From assembly GCF_016919705.1 (NCBI RefSeq), contig NZ_CP070369.1, forward strand, positions 186,001-250,000: DNA of 64,000 bases. Reading direction: 5' to 3'. Position 1 is the first letter of the stretch; each line of letters starts with the position of its first letter. Source of the stretch: Paracoccus methylovorus. GTDB lineage: Bacteria; Pseudomonadota; Alphaproteobacteria; Rhodobacterales; Rhodobacteraceae. A program made the translations under genes and the position numbers. Below are positions 1 to 8,711 of the stretch, in pieces. The notes under the pieces are model-generated. The model searched no databases, had not been told where the DNA came from, and saw only the letters and a program-made list of their open reading frames with translations.

Positions 1-88
1 GCGGGATGCCACGCGCATTGCCCGCCCCCCTGCACGCGCGGCGACCTGACCCGCATAAGCAAACAAGTTCTCTGGGAGGAGAAGGACC

Positions 89-1234
89 ATGAAAAAGACC
101 CTGACGACGACCGTTCCGGCCGCGCTGATCGCGCTTGGCCTTGCTGGTGGCGCCAGCGCCGAAATCAAGATCGGCGCCTCGGTTTCCGCGACCGGCCCCG
201 CTGCGTTTCTTGGCGACCCCGAGGCCAAGACGCTGGAAATGCTGGTCGAGGAACAGAACGCCAAGGGCGGCATCAACGGCGAACAGATCGCGCTGGTGCT
301 TTACGACGACGGCGGCGACGCCAACAAGGCGCGCACCTTCGCCACCCGCCTGATCGAGGATGACGAGGTGCAGGCCATCATCGGCGGCACCACCACCGGC
401 ACCTCGATGTCGATTCTGGCCGTGGCCGAGGATGCCGAGATCCCCTTTATCTCGCTGGCCGGCGCCATCGACATTGTCCAGCCGGTCAAGCCATATACCT
501 TCAAAACCCCGCATACCGACCGCATGGCCTGCCAGAAGATATTCGAGGACATGCAGAAACGCGGGATCGGCAAGATCGGCATGATCTCGGGCACGGACGG
601 TTTCGGTGCCTCGATGCAGGCGCAATGCAAGGACGTGGTGGGCGAATACGGGATCGAGATCGCCGCCGACGAAACCTATGACCCCAAGGACGCCGACATG
701 ACGGCGCAACTGACCAAGCTGAGGAACACCGAAGGGGTGCAGGCGGTGCTGAACCCGGGTTTTGGCCAAGGTCCATCCATCGTGACGCGCAACTATCGCC
801 AGCTTGGCATCGACCTGCCGCTTTACCAGTCGCATGGCGTCGCGTCGGACGGGTTCATCGAACTGGCCGGCAAGGAAGCGGCCGAGGGCGTTCGCCTGCC
901 CGGCACCGCGCTGCTGGTCGCCGACCTTCTGGCCGAGGACGATCCGCAAAAGCCGGTGGTCAGCACCTATAAGACCGCCTTCGAGGGTAAGTTCAAACAG
1001 CCGGTCGGCACCTTTGGCGGCTATGCGCATGACGGTTTTGCGCTGTTGGTCGATGCGGTGACGCGCGCCGGCTCGACCGAGCCCGGGGCGATTCGCGACG
1101 CGCTGGAACAGACGCAGGGACTGGCCGGCACGACCGGTATCTATACCATGACGCCCGAAGATCATCTGGGGTTGGACCTGTCGGCCTTCCGCATGCTCGA
1201 GGTCAGGGACGGCACCTGGTCCATCGTCGAATAA
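89..1234 (+). CDS. Branched-chain amino acid-type ABC transporter substrate-binding protein (LivJ-like)
   Basis: Periplasmic ligand-binding component of a HAAT-family importer. The 381-residue protein begins with a signal peptide (about residues 1-24, cleavage after ASA) and continues as a Peripla_BP_6 protein: IKIGASVSATGPAAFLG at the start of lobe 1, YDDGGDANKARTFATRLIEDD, then IIGGTTTGTSMSI. The ATG is preceded by a strong Shine-Dalgarno GGGAGGAGAAGG. It is the first gene of a livJHMGF order with a 3-hydroxyacyl-CoA enzyme at the 3' end. The ligand cannot be read from the sequence. The acyl-CoA enzyme downstream hints at an organic acid or amino acid whose carbon enters beta-oxidation, but that is inference. 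Confidence 0.9.
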   Translation: MKKTLTTTVPAALIALGLAGGASAEIKIGASVSATGPAAFLGDPEAKTLEMLVEEQNAKGGINGEQIALVLYDDGGDANKARTFATRLIEDDEVQAIIGGTTTGTSMSILAVAEDAEIPFISLAGAIDIVQPVKPYTFKTPHTDRMACQKIFEDMQKRGIGKIGMISGTDGFGASMQAQCKDVVGEYGIEIAADETYDPKDADMTAQLTKLRNTEGVQAVLNPGFGQGPSIVTRNYRQLGIDLPLYQSHGVASDGFIELAGKEAAEGVRLPGTALLVADLLAEDDPQKPVVSTYKTAFEGKFKQPVGTFGGYAHDGFALLVDAVTRAGSTEPGAIRDALEQTQGLAGTTGIYTMTPEDHLGLDLSAFRMLEVRDGTWSIVE

Positions 1235-1306
1235 GGCCCGCGTGGTTCCCGGATCACCGGGGACCGCCTTCGCCCGCTCGTAAGATTCCAACCAGAGAGC
1301 CCCGGC

Positions 1307-2179
1307 ATGTCTGAACTTTTGCAATTCCTGTTTTCAGGACTGACGGTGGGCGCGGTCTATGCGCTCGTCGCGCTTGGCTTCACGATCATCTACAACGCCT
1401 CGGACGTGGTGAACTTTGCCCAGGGCGAGTTCGTCATGCTGGGCGGCATGATTACATGGTTTGCCCATGCCGCCGGCCTGCCGCTGCCACTGGCGGCGCT
1501 GCTCGCCATCATCGCCACCGCCGCACTTGGCGTCGCGATCAACAAGCTGGCGATCGAACCGGCGCGCGGCGCACCGATCGTGACGCTGATCATCATCACC
1601 ATCGGTGCCTCGGTCTTTGTCCAGGGTGCGGCGCAACTGGTGTTCGACAAGCAGATACACACCTTTCCGGCCTTTTCCGGCGATACGCCGCTGCGGGTGA
1701 TGGACGCGACGATCCAGCCACAAAGCCTGTGGGTGATCGGCGGCGCGCTGGTGGTCTTTGTCGGGTTGTGGCTGTTTTTCACCCGCACGCTTCTGGGTCG
1801 GGCGGTGCTGGCGACCTCGAACAACCGGCTGGCGGCGCAGCTTGTCGGCATCAACACGAATTTCGTGATGACGCTGTCGTTTGCACTGTCGGCGGGAATC
1901 GGTGCGCTGGCGGGGGTGCTGGCGACGCCGATCACGCTGACCGCCTATAACGTCGGGATCGGCTTTGCGCTCAAGGGCTTTGCCGGCGCCATGCTGGGCG
2001 GCATGGGCAACCCCAAGGGTGCGCTGGCGGGCGGCTTTCTGATCGGGCTGATCGAGGCGATGACGGCGGGCTATCTGTCCTCGACCTACAAAGAGGCGGC
2101 GGCCTTCGTCGTGATCCTGCTGGTGCTGTTCTTCATGCCGCAAGGCCTGTTCGGCCGCAAATCGACGGAGCGGGTGTGA
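1307..2179 (+). CDS. livH: Branched-chain amino acid-type ABC transporter permease (LivH)
   Basis: Inner-membrane permease of the importer, 290 residues and almost entirely hydrophobic helices, the usual LivH length. It carries the LivH signature NFAQGEF at residues 36-42 and the conserved GFALKGFAGAMLGGMGN-type loop facing the ATPase in the C-terminal half. It lies 72 bases after the binding-protein gene, and its stop codon shares one base with the ATG of the next permease, so the two permeases are translationally coupled. The symbol is by family; the actual substrate is unknown. Confidence 0.92.
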   Translation: MSELLQFLFSGLTVGAVYALVALGFTIIYNASDVVNFAQGEFVMLGGMITWFAHAAGLPLPLAALLAIIATAALGVAINKLAIEPARGAPIVTLIIITIGASVFVQGAAQLVFDKQIHTFPAFSGDTPLRVMDATIQPQSLWVIGGALVVFVGLWLFFTRTLLGRAVLATSNNRLAAQLVGINTNFVMTLSFALSAGIGALAGVLATPITLTAYNVGIGFALKGFAGAMLGGMGNPKGALAGGFLIGLIEAMTAGYLSSTYKEAAAFVVILLVLFFMPQGLFGRKSTERV

Positions 2180-3138
2180 TGCCGAAACTGACCGCCAAAT
2201 CCGCCACCCTGCTGGTGCTGGCCGCGCTGATCGCGATCACGCCGTTTTTCTTTCCCTCGGGCTATTACTACCGCGTGGGCGCGCTGATCTTTGTCAACGG
2301 GTTGGCCGTGACCGGCATCGTGATCCTGACCGGCTATGCCGGGCAGATCAGCCTGGGCCATGCCGGTTTCGCCGGGATCGGCGGCTATGCCTGCGCACTG
2401 GCCCCGGTGCATCTGGGGCTGCATCCCTCGCTTGCGGTGCTGCTGGGCGCAGTGATTTCGGGGGTGCTTGCCTGGCTGGTCGGGCGACCGATCCTGCGGC
2501 TCAAGGGCTATTACCTTGCCGTGGCGACGCTGGGCTTCGGCATCCTCGTCTCGATGGTGCTGAACAACGAACGCGATCTGACGGGCGGCCCCGACGGGAT
2601 CGCCGTGCCCGAGCTTGGCTTGCGCGGGTTGCTCAAGGACTGGGGGCTGGACCTGACCAATGGCCAGTTCTGGTATTTCTTCTGCGGTATCGTGCTGCTG
2701 ATCGGGGCATGGATCGCGCTGAACCTGCACCAAAGCCCCACCGGCCGCGCCCTGCGCGCGCTGCACGGGTCCGAGATCGCGGCCGGAACGGTCGGCATCG
2801 ACGTGACCCGGATCAAGCTGCAGGCCTTTGTCATCTCGGCGGTCTATGCCTCGGTCGCGGGCTCGCTTGTGGCGCTGCAAAACAAGTTCATCACCCCCGA
2901 TATCGCCGGCTTCATGCATTCTATCGAGATGGTGACCATGGCCGTTCTGGGCGGCGCCGGTTCGGTCCTGGGGGCGATATTCGGCGCGGGCATCCTGACG
3001 CTGCTGCCGCAGGCGCTGACCGTGCTGGCGGAATACGAGCAGCTCGTCCTGGGTCTTGTGATGATGCTGGTGATGATCTTCCTGCGGGAGGGGCTGTTGC
3101 CCTCGATCCTGCGCAAGCTGAGGGGGAGAGGCGAATGA
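2179..3138 (+). CDS. livM: Branched-chain amino acid-type ABC transporter permease (LivM)
   Basis: Second inner-membrane permease, 319 residues. The ATG at 2179 overlaps the preceding TGA (TGATG) and is preferred over an in-frame GTG one codon upstream. The LivM hallmark TGYAGQISLGHAGF is at residues 51-64, followed by multiple hydrophobic segments and the cytoplasmic coupling loop around FMHSIEMVTMAVLGGAGS. The C terminus ends RGRGE and overlaps the start of the ATPase gene by 4 bases, as is usual in liv operons. Confidence 0.92.
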   Translation: MPKLTAKSATLLVLAALIAITPFFFPSGYYYRVGALIFVNGLAVTGIVILTGYAGQISLGHAGFAGIGGYACALAPVHLGLHPSLAVLLGAVISGVLAWLVGRPILRLKGYYLAVATLGFGILVSMVLNNERDLTGGPDGIAVPELGLRGLLKDWGLDLTNGQFWYFFCGIVLLIGAWIALNLHQSPTGRALRALHGSEIAAGTVGIDVTRIKLQAFVISAVYASVAGSLVALQNKFITPDIAGFMHSIEMVTMAVLGGAGSVLGAIFGAGILTLLPQALTVLAEYEQLVLGLVMMLVMIFLREGLLPSILRKLRGRGE

Positions 3139-3923
3139 CGCTGCTTTCGGTCGAAGGTCTTGGCATCAGTTTCGGCGGCATCAAGGCCGTCAACGATGTC
3201 AGCTTCAAGGTCGATCCGGGCGAGATCGTTTCGATCATCGGCCCGAATGGCGCCGGCAAGACCACGCTGTTCAACATGATCTCGGGCGTCTATCTGCCCG
3301 GCTCGGGCCGCGTCGCGCTGAATGGCGAGGATGTGACCGGCATGGCGCCGTTTCGTCTGGCAAGCCGCGGCATGTCGCGCACCTTCCAGAACCTGCAGAT
3401 CTTTCAGAACATGACGGTGCTGGAAAACGCCATCTCGGGCTTTCACCTGCAGGAACGCGGCCCGGTGCTGGCGGACCTGCTGCATCTGCCCTCGTCACGC
3501 GCACGGGCACGAACGGCCGAGGCGGGCGCGCGCAAGCTATTGGCCCGCGTCGGGCTGAAGCGCGCGGCGGATCGCGAGGCGGGCAATCTGTCCTATGGCT
3601 CGCTCAAACGGCTGGAGATCGCGCGGGCGCTGGCGATGGAGCCCAAGGTGCTGCTGCTGGACGAACCCGCCGCCGGCTGCAACGCCGTCGAGACCGAGGA
3701 AATCGACCACCTGATCGCCGAGGTCGCAGCGTCCGGCACCGCCATCCTGTTGGTGGAGCACGACATGAAGATGGTCATGCGCATCTCGAACCATATCGTG
3801 GTTCTGGACCATGGCGAAAAGATCGCCGAGGGCGCGCCCGCCGTGGTCAGCCGCGATCCGGCGGTGATTGCCGCCTATCTTGGGACTGATGCCGAAAAGG
3901 GGGTCGCCGATGCTGACGGTTGA
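3135..3923 (+). CDS. livG: Branched-chain amino acid-type ABC transporter ATP-binding protein (LivG)
   Basis: Cytoplasmic ATPase, 262 residues. Walker A GPNGAGKTT lies at residues 36-44, the LivG-specific SRTFQNLQIFQNMTVLEN Q-loop region follows, the signature is the variant LSYGSLKR, and Walker B is VLLLDEPAAG, followed by the H-loop VEHDMKMVM. The ATG at 3135 overlaps the livM stop by 4 bases. An open frame extends far upstream, but that part is antisense or off-frame to livM and is not protein-like. The 3' end overlaps livF by 14 bases. Confidence 0.93.
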   Translation: MTLLSVEGLGISFGGIKAVNDVSFKVDPGEIVSIIGPNGAGKTTLFNMISGVYLPGSGRVALNGEDVTGMAPFRLASRGMSRTFQNLQIFQNMTVLENAISGFHLQERGPVLADLLHLPSSRARARTAEAGARKLLARVGLKRAADREAGNLSYGSLKRLEIARALAMEPKVLLLDEPAAGCNAVETEEIDHLIAEVAASGTAILLVEHDMKMVMRISNHIVVLDHGEKIAEGAPAVVSRDPAVIAAYLGTDAEKGVADADG

Positions 3924-4611
3924 GGGCTTGCGCTCGCGTTATGGGCGCATCGAGGTGCTGCATGGCATCGACCTGCATGTGGACAGCGGCGAGATCGTCA
4001 CCGTCGTCGGCGCCAATGGCGCGGGCAAGACGACGCTTCTGCGCTGCCTGTCGGGTGTGCAGCCGGTGTCAGGTGGCGCCATCACCTTTCGGGGTGAGCC
4101 GCTGACCCCGGTGCCCGCCTATCGGCGGCTGGCGCGCGGCCTGGCGCAATCGCCCGAGGGGCGGCAGATCTTCACCAACCTGACGGTAGAGGAAAACCTG
4201 CGGCTCGGCGCCTTTCTTTACAACGACGAACGCGTGGACAAGGACATGGAGGACGCATTCCAGATGTTCCCGATCCTGCGCGACAAGCGCAATCTGGCGG
4301 CCGGCGGGCTGTCGGGCGGGCAACAGCAGATGCTGGCCATGGCGCGGGCGCTGATGGGGCGACCGTCCTGCCTGCTTCTTGACGAGCCCTCGATGGGATT
4401 GGCGCCGATCATCGTGGCCCAGATATTCGACGTGGTGCGCGGGCTTAAGGCGCTTGGCGTCACCGTGCTGCTGGTGGAACAGAACGCTTTTGGCGCCTTG
4501 AAGATCGCCGACCGTGGCTATGTGATGGAAACCGGCCAGATAACCATGCAAGGTCCGGCCGAAGAACTGATCGCCGATCCGCGCATCCGCGAAGCCTATC
4601 TGGGGATATAA
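3910..4611 (+). CDS. livF: Branched-chain amino acid-type ABC transporter ATP-binding protein (LivF)
   Basis: Second ATPase of the importer, 233 residues, the normal LivF size. It shows Walker A GANGAGKTT, signature LSGGQQQMLAMARALM, Walker B LLLDEPSMGLAP and H-loop VEQNAFGALKIADRGYVM, all typical of LivF rather than LivG. The start at 3910 (MLTVEGLRSRYG) overlaps livG by 14 bases; a longer in-frame start at 3868 would lie deep inside livG. The next gene begins 3 bases after the stop, so it belongs to the same transcript. Confidence 0.93.
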   Translation: MLTVEGLRSRYGRIEVLHGIDLHVDSGEIVTVVGANGAGKTTLLRCLSGVQPVSGGAITFRGEPLTPVPAYRRLARGLAQSPEGRQIFTNLTVEENLRLGAFLYNDERVDKDMEDAFQMFPILRDKRNLAAGGLSGGQQQMLAMARALMGRPSCLLLDEPSMGLAPIIVAQIFDVVRGLKALGVTVLLVEQNAFGALKIADRGYVMETGQITMQGPAEELIADPRIREAYLGI

Positions 4612-4614
4612 AGC

Positions 4615-6555
4615 ATGACCGTCACCATCGACCGCCAAGGGGAAATCGCCGTCGTCACCGTGGACAACCCGCCCGTCAACGCGCTTGGTCAGGCGTTGCG
4701 GCAAGGGTTGTGGGATGCGGTGGGCACGCTGGACGCCGACCCCGAAATCCGGGCGGTGGTGCTGGTCTGCGCGGGCCGCACCTTTATCGCCGGTGCCGAT
4801 GTGACCGAATTCGGCAAGCCGCCGGTGCCGCCGCATCTGCCCGATCTGGTCGCCCGGATCGAGGCCGCCGCGAAACCTTGGGTCGCGGCCATCCACGGCT
4901 CGGCCCTTGGCGGCGGGCTTGAGGTCGCGCTGGGATGCCGCTGGCGGGTGGCGGTCCCCGATGCTTCGCTGGGCCTGCCCGAGGTGACGCTGGGCATCGT
5001 TCCCGGCGCGGGCGGCACGGTGCGCACGCCCCGCGTCATCGGTGTCGAGGCTGCGGTGGACATGGTGACCTCGGGTCGGCCCATGCGCGCGGCTCAGGCG
5101 GCCAAAGCCGGGTTGATCGACGCGGTGATTCCGGGCGATCTGCTGCCCGGCGCCGTGGCATTTGCCCGGCAGGCGCTGGCGCTGCCCATGCCCAAAGCTG
5201 CCTCGGCCCGATCCCTTGCCGCCCCCGATGCGGCTTTCTGGGCGGAAAAGGAAAAATCCGTGGCCAAGGCGGCCAAGGGTGCCGCCGCGCCCTTGCGCGC
5301 GCTGGCCTGTCTGCGCAAAGCCGCCGAAGCGCCCTTTGACGAGGCCATGGCGTTCGAGCGGGAAACCTTTCTGAACCTGCGCGGCTCGGATCAGGCGGCG
5401 GCGCTGCGCCATGTGTTTTTCGCCGAACGCGCCGCGCCGCGCCCTGCCGCGCTGCGCGATGTGGAACCGCTGGCCCTGCGCCGCGCGGCGGTGATCGGCG
5501 GCGGCACCATGGGGGCGGGGATCGTTGCCGCCTTGCGCGATGCCAGCCTGCCCGTCATCCTGATCGAGCGCGACGACAACGCCGTCGCGCAAGGTATTGC
5601 CAATCTGCGCGGCATCTTTGACGGTGCGGTCAAGCGCGGCAAACTGACCCCGGCGCAGGCCGCCGACCGGCTGGCGGGTGTCGCGGCAACCACCGATTAC
5701 GCGGTGCTGGCGGATGTCGATCTGGTCATCGAGGCGGTGTTCGAGGAAATCGGCGTCAAGCGCGCCGTATTCGACCAGCTTGGCCGGGTCTGCCGCCCCG
5801 ATGCGGTGCTGGCGACCAATACCTCTTATCTCGATCCGCGCACGATTGCCGAAGGGGTGCCCCATCCCGAGCGCTTTATCGGTCTGCATTTCTTCAGCCC
5901 CGCCAATGTCATGAAACTGCTGGAGATTGTGCCCGCACCGCAGACCTCGGAACGCACGCTGGCGACCGGCTTTGCGCTGGCGCGGCTGTTGAAAAAGATT
6001 CCCGTCCGTTCCGGCATCTGCGAAGGCTTCATCGGCAACCGCATCCTGAAACGCTATCGCGCCGCGGCCGAGGCATTGGTGCGCCGGGGCATCCCCATTG
6101 CCGAGGTCGATGCGGCCATGCGCGGCCATGGTTTCGCCATGGGCCCATTCGAGGCGCAGGATCTGGGCGGGCTCGACATCGCCTTTCTGCAGCGCGAGGG
6201 GGCAAGGGCGGCGGGTCAGGACGTGCCTGAAACGCTGGGCGACATTCTGGTGCGCGCCGGCCGCAAGGGGCAAAAGACCGGCGGCGGCTGGTATGACTAT
6301 GCCCCGGGCGAACGCAGGCCGCTGCCCTCGGCGATTGTGACCGAACTGCTGGCGGGCGCGATCACCCCCGGCGCCGCGATGGAGCGCGAGGCGGTCGCCC
6401 AACATCTAGTCGCCGAAATGGCGGCCGAGGGGCAGGCGATTCTGGACGAAGGCATCGCGCAAAGCCCCGCCGATATCGATCTGGTCAAGATCCACGGCTA
6501 TGGCTTCCCGCGCTGGCGGGGCGGGCCGATGTTCGCCACGGGCATTCGTTCCTAA
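4615..6555 (+). CDS. Bifunctional enoyl-CoA hydratase / 3-hydroxyacyl-CoA dehydrogenase (FadB/FadJ-like), apparently short at the C terminus
   Basis: Beta-oxidation enzyme that hydrates enoyl-CoA and oxidises the 3-hydroxyacyl-CoA with NAD. The N-terminal crotonase domain has the oxyanion-hole segment GSALGGGLE and the two catalytic glutamates at residues 103 and 123 (LPEVTLG). The central NAD-binding domain has GGGTMG at 295-300 and the [15 protein letters not shown] motif, and a C-terminal dehydrogenase domain follows. At 646 residues it is shorter than typical family members (about 700). It stops a few residues after the conserved [13 protein letters not shown], where relatives continue for some tens of residues. 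It is co-transcribed with the liv importer (3-base gap), suggesting it degrades the imported compound. No alternative frame downstream restores the missing tail. Confidence 0.9.
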   Translation: MTVTIDRQGEIAVVTVDNPPVNALGQALRQGLWDAVGTLDADPEIRAVVLVCAGRTFIAGADVTEFGKPPVPPHLPDLVARIEAAAKPWVAAIHGSALGGGLEVALGCRWRVAVPDASLGLPEVTLGIVPGAGGTVRTPRVIGVEAAVDMVTSGRPMRAAQAAKAGLIDAVIPGDLLPGAVAFARQALALPMPKAASARSLAAPDAAFWAEKEKSVAKAAKGAAAPLRALACLRKAAEAPFDEAMAFERETFLNLRGSDQAAALRHVFFAERAAPRPAALRDVEPLALRRAAVIGGGTMGAGIVAALRDASLPVILIERDDNAVAQGIANLRGIFDGAVKRGKLTPAQAADRLAGVAATTDYAVLADVDLVIEAVFEEIGVKRAVFDQLGRVCRPDAVLATNTSYLDPRTIAEGVPHPERFIGLHFFSPANVMKLLEIVPAPQTSERTLATGFALARLLKKIPVRSGICEGFIGNRILKRYRAAAEALVRRGIPIAEVDAAMRGHGFAMGPFEAQDLGGLDIAFLQREGARAAGQDVPETLGDILVRAGRKGQKTGGGWYDYAPGERRPLPSAIVTELLAGAITPGAAMEREAVAQHLVAEMAAEGQAILDEGIAQSPADIDLVKIHGYGFPRWRGGPMFATGIRS

Positions 6556-6632
6556 GGGGGGCAAGATCCCAGTGCCGGGTGTCGTATCGCATAGCCCCCG
6601 GCGGCTGGCCGGCCCTACCTGACAAGGCTGCG

Positions 6633-6787
6633 CGAGCCTGTCCCTGTGGGTGGCGTTTGCGGATATCCATGATATTTTGCTCCGGGTCAGGTTACGCGCC
6701 GGACCTTGGCCCCTGCCTTGTAAGCCCCGCGCCGACAATCGTTTGGAGCCCGGAAAATGAATTTACAGCAAGCCCTGCGAGGCACCG
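6633..6787 (+). ncRNA. ssrS: Candidate 6S RNA (ssrS)
   Basis: A stretch without protein-like coding lies directly upstream of the 5-formyl-THF cyclo-ligase gene, the classical genomic position of 6S RNA in proteobacteria. What is seen: a 5' part CCCTGTGGGTGGCGTTTGCG followed by GATAT, and a 3' part TTTACAGC then CCCTGCGAGGCACC, which resembles the E. coli 6S 3' strand (TTACAGC, then CTGCGGCGGCATC). The size, about 155 nt, fits alphaproteobacterial 6S RNA. 6S RNA binds the sigma70 holoenzyme through a large central bulge and lowers housekeeping transcription in stationary phase. The boundaries are estimates; the call rests on synteny and motif memory, not on a covariance search. Confidence 0.62.
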
Positions 6788-6788
6788 C

Positions 6789-7475
6789 ATGAGCGGCAGG
6801 GACGGCGCGGGCGATTTTGCCTCTCCGCCCTGTCTGGCATCGCAGATCGCGCCGGATTATTTCGACCCGCTGGCCGTCGATCCGCAGCAGGCCACCGACG
6901 TGGCGCGTTGGCGCAAGGCGCAGCGCGAAGAGCTGCTGGCGCGCCGTGTGGCGCTGAGCGTCGCGGAAAGGCAAGAGATCGCGACAGCCATTGGCAAGGC
7001 GCTGGACGCGCTGCTGGTCCAGCGGTTGCCGGATGTGCGGGGCAGGGTGATCTCGGGCTATTGGCCGATCCGCTCCGAACCCGACCTGCGCCCTTGGCTT
7101 GCCAGCCTGCATGAGCGGGGCGCGATCCCGGCTCTGCCGGTGGTCGAGCGCCGCGCCAGCCCACTGGTCTTTCGCCCATGGCGCCCCGGCGCGGCGATGG
7201 AACGCGGCCACTGGAATATCCCGGTCCCTGCCACCACCGAAACGCTGGTGCCGGATGTGGTGCTGGCCCCATTGGTCGGCTGGGACGCCGCGGGCTATCG
7301 GCTGGGTTATGGCGGCGGTTACTTCGACCGCACACTGGCCGCGCGCCAGCCGCTGGCGATCGGCGTCGGGCTGCAATCCGCGCGGCTGGCGACGATCTAT
7401 CCGCAGCCCCATGATATCGCACTGGCTGCCATCATCACCGAATGCGGATGCCAATACTCCTCGCCGCAGCCTTAA
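6789..7475 (+). CDS. 5-formyltetrahydrofolate cyclo-ligase
   Basis: Converts 5-formyl-THF to 5,10-methenyl-THF with ATP in the cytoplasm (the YgfA/MTHFS family). The 228-residue product has the C-terminal signature LGYGGGYFDRTLA and the conserved SGYWPIRSEPD region that binds the folate. I chose the ATG at 6789 because it gives MSGRDGAGDFASPPCL, an N-terminal segment seen on alphaproteobacterial homologues; longer in-frame starts run through the putative 6S RNA. The linkage ssrS-ygfA is conserved across proteobacteria and supports both calls. The end at 7475 is followed by 119 bases with no recognisable feature apart from the ribosome-binding site of the next gene. Confidence 0.9.
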   Translation: MSGRDGAGDFASPPCLASQIAPDYFDPLAVDPQQATDVARWRKAQREELLARRVALSVAERQEIATAIGKALDALLVQRLPDVRGRVISGYWPIRSEPDLRPWLASLHERGAIPALPVVERRASPLVFRPWRPGAAMERGHWNIPVPATTETLVPDVVLAPLVGWDAAGYRLGYGGGYFDRTLAARQPLAIGVGLQSARLATIYPQPHDIALAAIITECGCQYSSPQP

Positions 7476-7594
7476 TGCGGGTGCGCCCAAGTACGAAAAA
7501 ATCTTGCCGGGCGCGGCGACGATTTCTTGTCCCGCGACGTTGAACGACAGCCGGGAACCTGCGTTTACCAGCGGCAGGCAGAAAAGGAAGACGA

Positions 7595-8137
7595 ATGACC
7601 AAGACAATTCTGGGCCTTAGCGGCAGTTTGCGTCGCGCCTCGTTCAACACCGGGCTGCTGCGCGCGGCAGCCGATCTGGCGCCCGAGGGGGTGCAGATCC
7701 AGATCGGCTCGATCCGCGAGGTGCCGCTTTACGATGGTGATCTGGAGACAGCGTCCGGTCTACCCGAGCCGGTGCGCGTCCTGCAATCGCAGCTTGCCGC
7801 GGCGGATGCGCTGCTGCTGGTGACGCCTGAATACAACAATGGCGTGCCGGGCGTGTTCAAGAACGCCATCGACTGGATGTCGCGCGGCGACGGGCTGGCG
7901 ATGTTCGTGGGCAAGCCGGTGGCGGTGATCGGCGCCTCGCCCGGCGGGTTTGGTACGATCCTGTCGCAAAGCCACTGGCTGCCGGTGCTGCGCACGCTCA
8001 AGGCCGCGTTGTGGACCGAGGGACGGCTGATGGTGTCGCGGGCCGGGTCGGTGTTCGACGATCAGGGCAACCTGACCGACGACAAGACGCGCACGCAGTT
8101 GCGCGATTTTCTCAGGGGCTTTGCCGCCAGCTTTTGA
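7595..8137 (+). CDS. NADPH-dependent FMN reductase family protein
   Basis: A 180-residue flavodoxin-fold reductase of the ChrR/SsuE/YieF group (PF03358). The phosphate-binding loop GLSGSLRRASFN sits at residues 6-17, the conserved TPEYNNGVPGVFKNAIDW segment lies in the middle, and the VIGASPGGFGT flavin loop comes later. Such enzymes use NAD(P)H to reduce FMN, quinones or chromate in the cytoplasm; which applies here cannot be read. The start is supported by AAGGAAG eight bases upstream. It is probably its own transcription unit, ending before the hairpin at 8204. Confidence 0.88.
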   Translation: MTKTILGLSGSLRRASFNTGLLRAAADLAPEGVQIQIGSIREVPLYDGDLETASGLPEPVRVLQSQLAAADALLLVTPEYNNGVPGVFKNAIDWMSRGDGLAMFVGKPVAVIGASPGGFGTILSQSHWLPVLRTLKAALWTEGRLMVSRAGSVFDDQGNLTDDKTRTQLRDFLRGFAASF

Positions 8138-8203
8138 TGTCTATGGCCCGACACTTTCGGCATTGACGCCTTGGGGCGCGCCGCCTTCGCGGCCCACACG
8201 CAA

Positions 8204-8225
8204 AAGGCAGCCCAAAGGCTGCCTT
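8204..8225. terminator. Bidirectional intrinsic terminator
   Basis: Perfect 9-bp stem AAGGCAGCC/GGCTGCCTT with a 4-base CAAA loop, lying between two convergent genes (the FMN reductase on + and the four-cysteine protein on -). The minus-strand side is followed by a short T run, so it should stop the minus transcript best and serve the plus gene as well. Confidence 0.8.
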
Positions 8226-8255
8226 GCGATCTTATGGCACGGGATGCGCGGTCGA

Positions 8256-8453
8256 TTATTCGGCCGCGAAAGTCCCGGCGAATTGCCCGCACCAATCGTT
8301 CGATTTGACCACCGGCCAGAAGCCCCGGGTTTCCGCATCCTTCTGGGTGACGGGGGGGTTGACGCGGCAGAGGCCGGAATCCGAAAGCGTGCTGGCGGAG
8401 TTGGCGACGTGGTCCTCATAGAACGCGCAGGCGTTGCAAGCGGTTTTCGTCAT
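8256..8453 (-). CDS. Small four-cysteine protein of unknown function
   Basis: A 65-residue soluble protein whose most striking feature is four cysteines at residues 6, 9, 29 and 55 (CNAC near the start, GLC in the middle, WCGQF near the end), plus several aromatic residues. The spacing C-x2-C-x19-C-x25-C suggests a metal site, either zinc or an iron-sulfur cluster; this is inference. It is supported as a real gene by an AGGAGA ribosome-binding site just before the ATG, a good sigma70-like promoter upstream and the terminator downstream. I recall similar small proteins in Rhodobacterales annotated only as hypothetical. It is transcribed alone, convergent with the FMN reductase. Confidence 0.75.
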   Translation of the reverse strand: MTKTACNACAFYEDHVANSASTLSDSGLCRVNPPVTQKDAETRGFWPVVKSNDWCGQFAGTFAAE

Positions 8454-8527
8454 GACTGTTCTCCTGTCTGGCTAGCTGTTTCTGCGGTGGCTGGCTGGCG
8501 TTGTGCTGGCTGGCGACCTTGACCCGG

Positions 8528-8555
8528 ATATAAGGGGCGATTCGTGAAAGGTCAA
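8528..8555 (-). promoter_or_regulatory. Sigma70-type promoter for the four-cysteine protein gene
   Basis: Read on the minus strand, TTGACC (8555-8550) and TTATAT (8533-8528) are separated by 16 bases, close to the housekeeping consensus. The predicted start near 8520 gives a leader of about 65 bases containing an 11-base direct repeat (8490-8500 and 8505-8515). The remaining bases up to 8711 show no further gene; they form the downstream flank of phnF and are locally AT-rich. Confidence 0.6.
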
Positions 8556-8711
8556 GAAATAATCTTGTAAAAACAAATAGTTGACAGAATTGCTTGGTGT
8601 TCTGTTCCTGATGCGAACACTCGGATTTCGAATTTGCGTCCTGTCGAAAACGCTCGGGAAAGGGCTGGCGGGCAAGGGTGTCGGGACGCAGACGGCCCGG
8701 ATGTGCAGGGG

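Noticed and set aside
1-88. Promoter or partial gene at the left edge
   Set aside because: The 88 bases hold only a ribosome-binding site for the binding-protein gene; no coding frame or promoter pattern could be supported.
4069-6405. Open frame of 778 codons opposite livF and the acyl-CoA enzyme gene
   Set aside because: Antisense shadow with biased composition and no family motif.
8581-8586. TTGACA in the phnF downstream flank as a plus-strand promoter
   Set aside because: No -10 at 16-18 bases and no plus-strand gene downstream before the opposing phnF.
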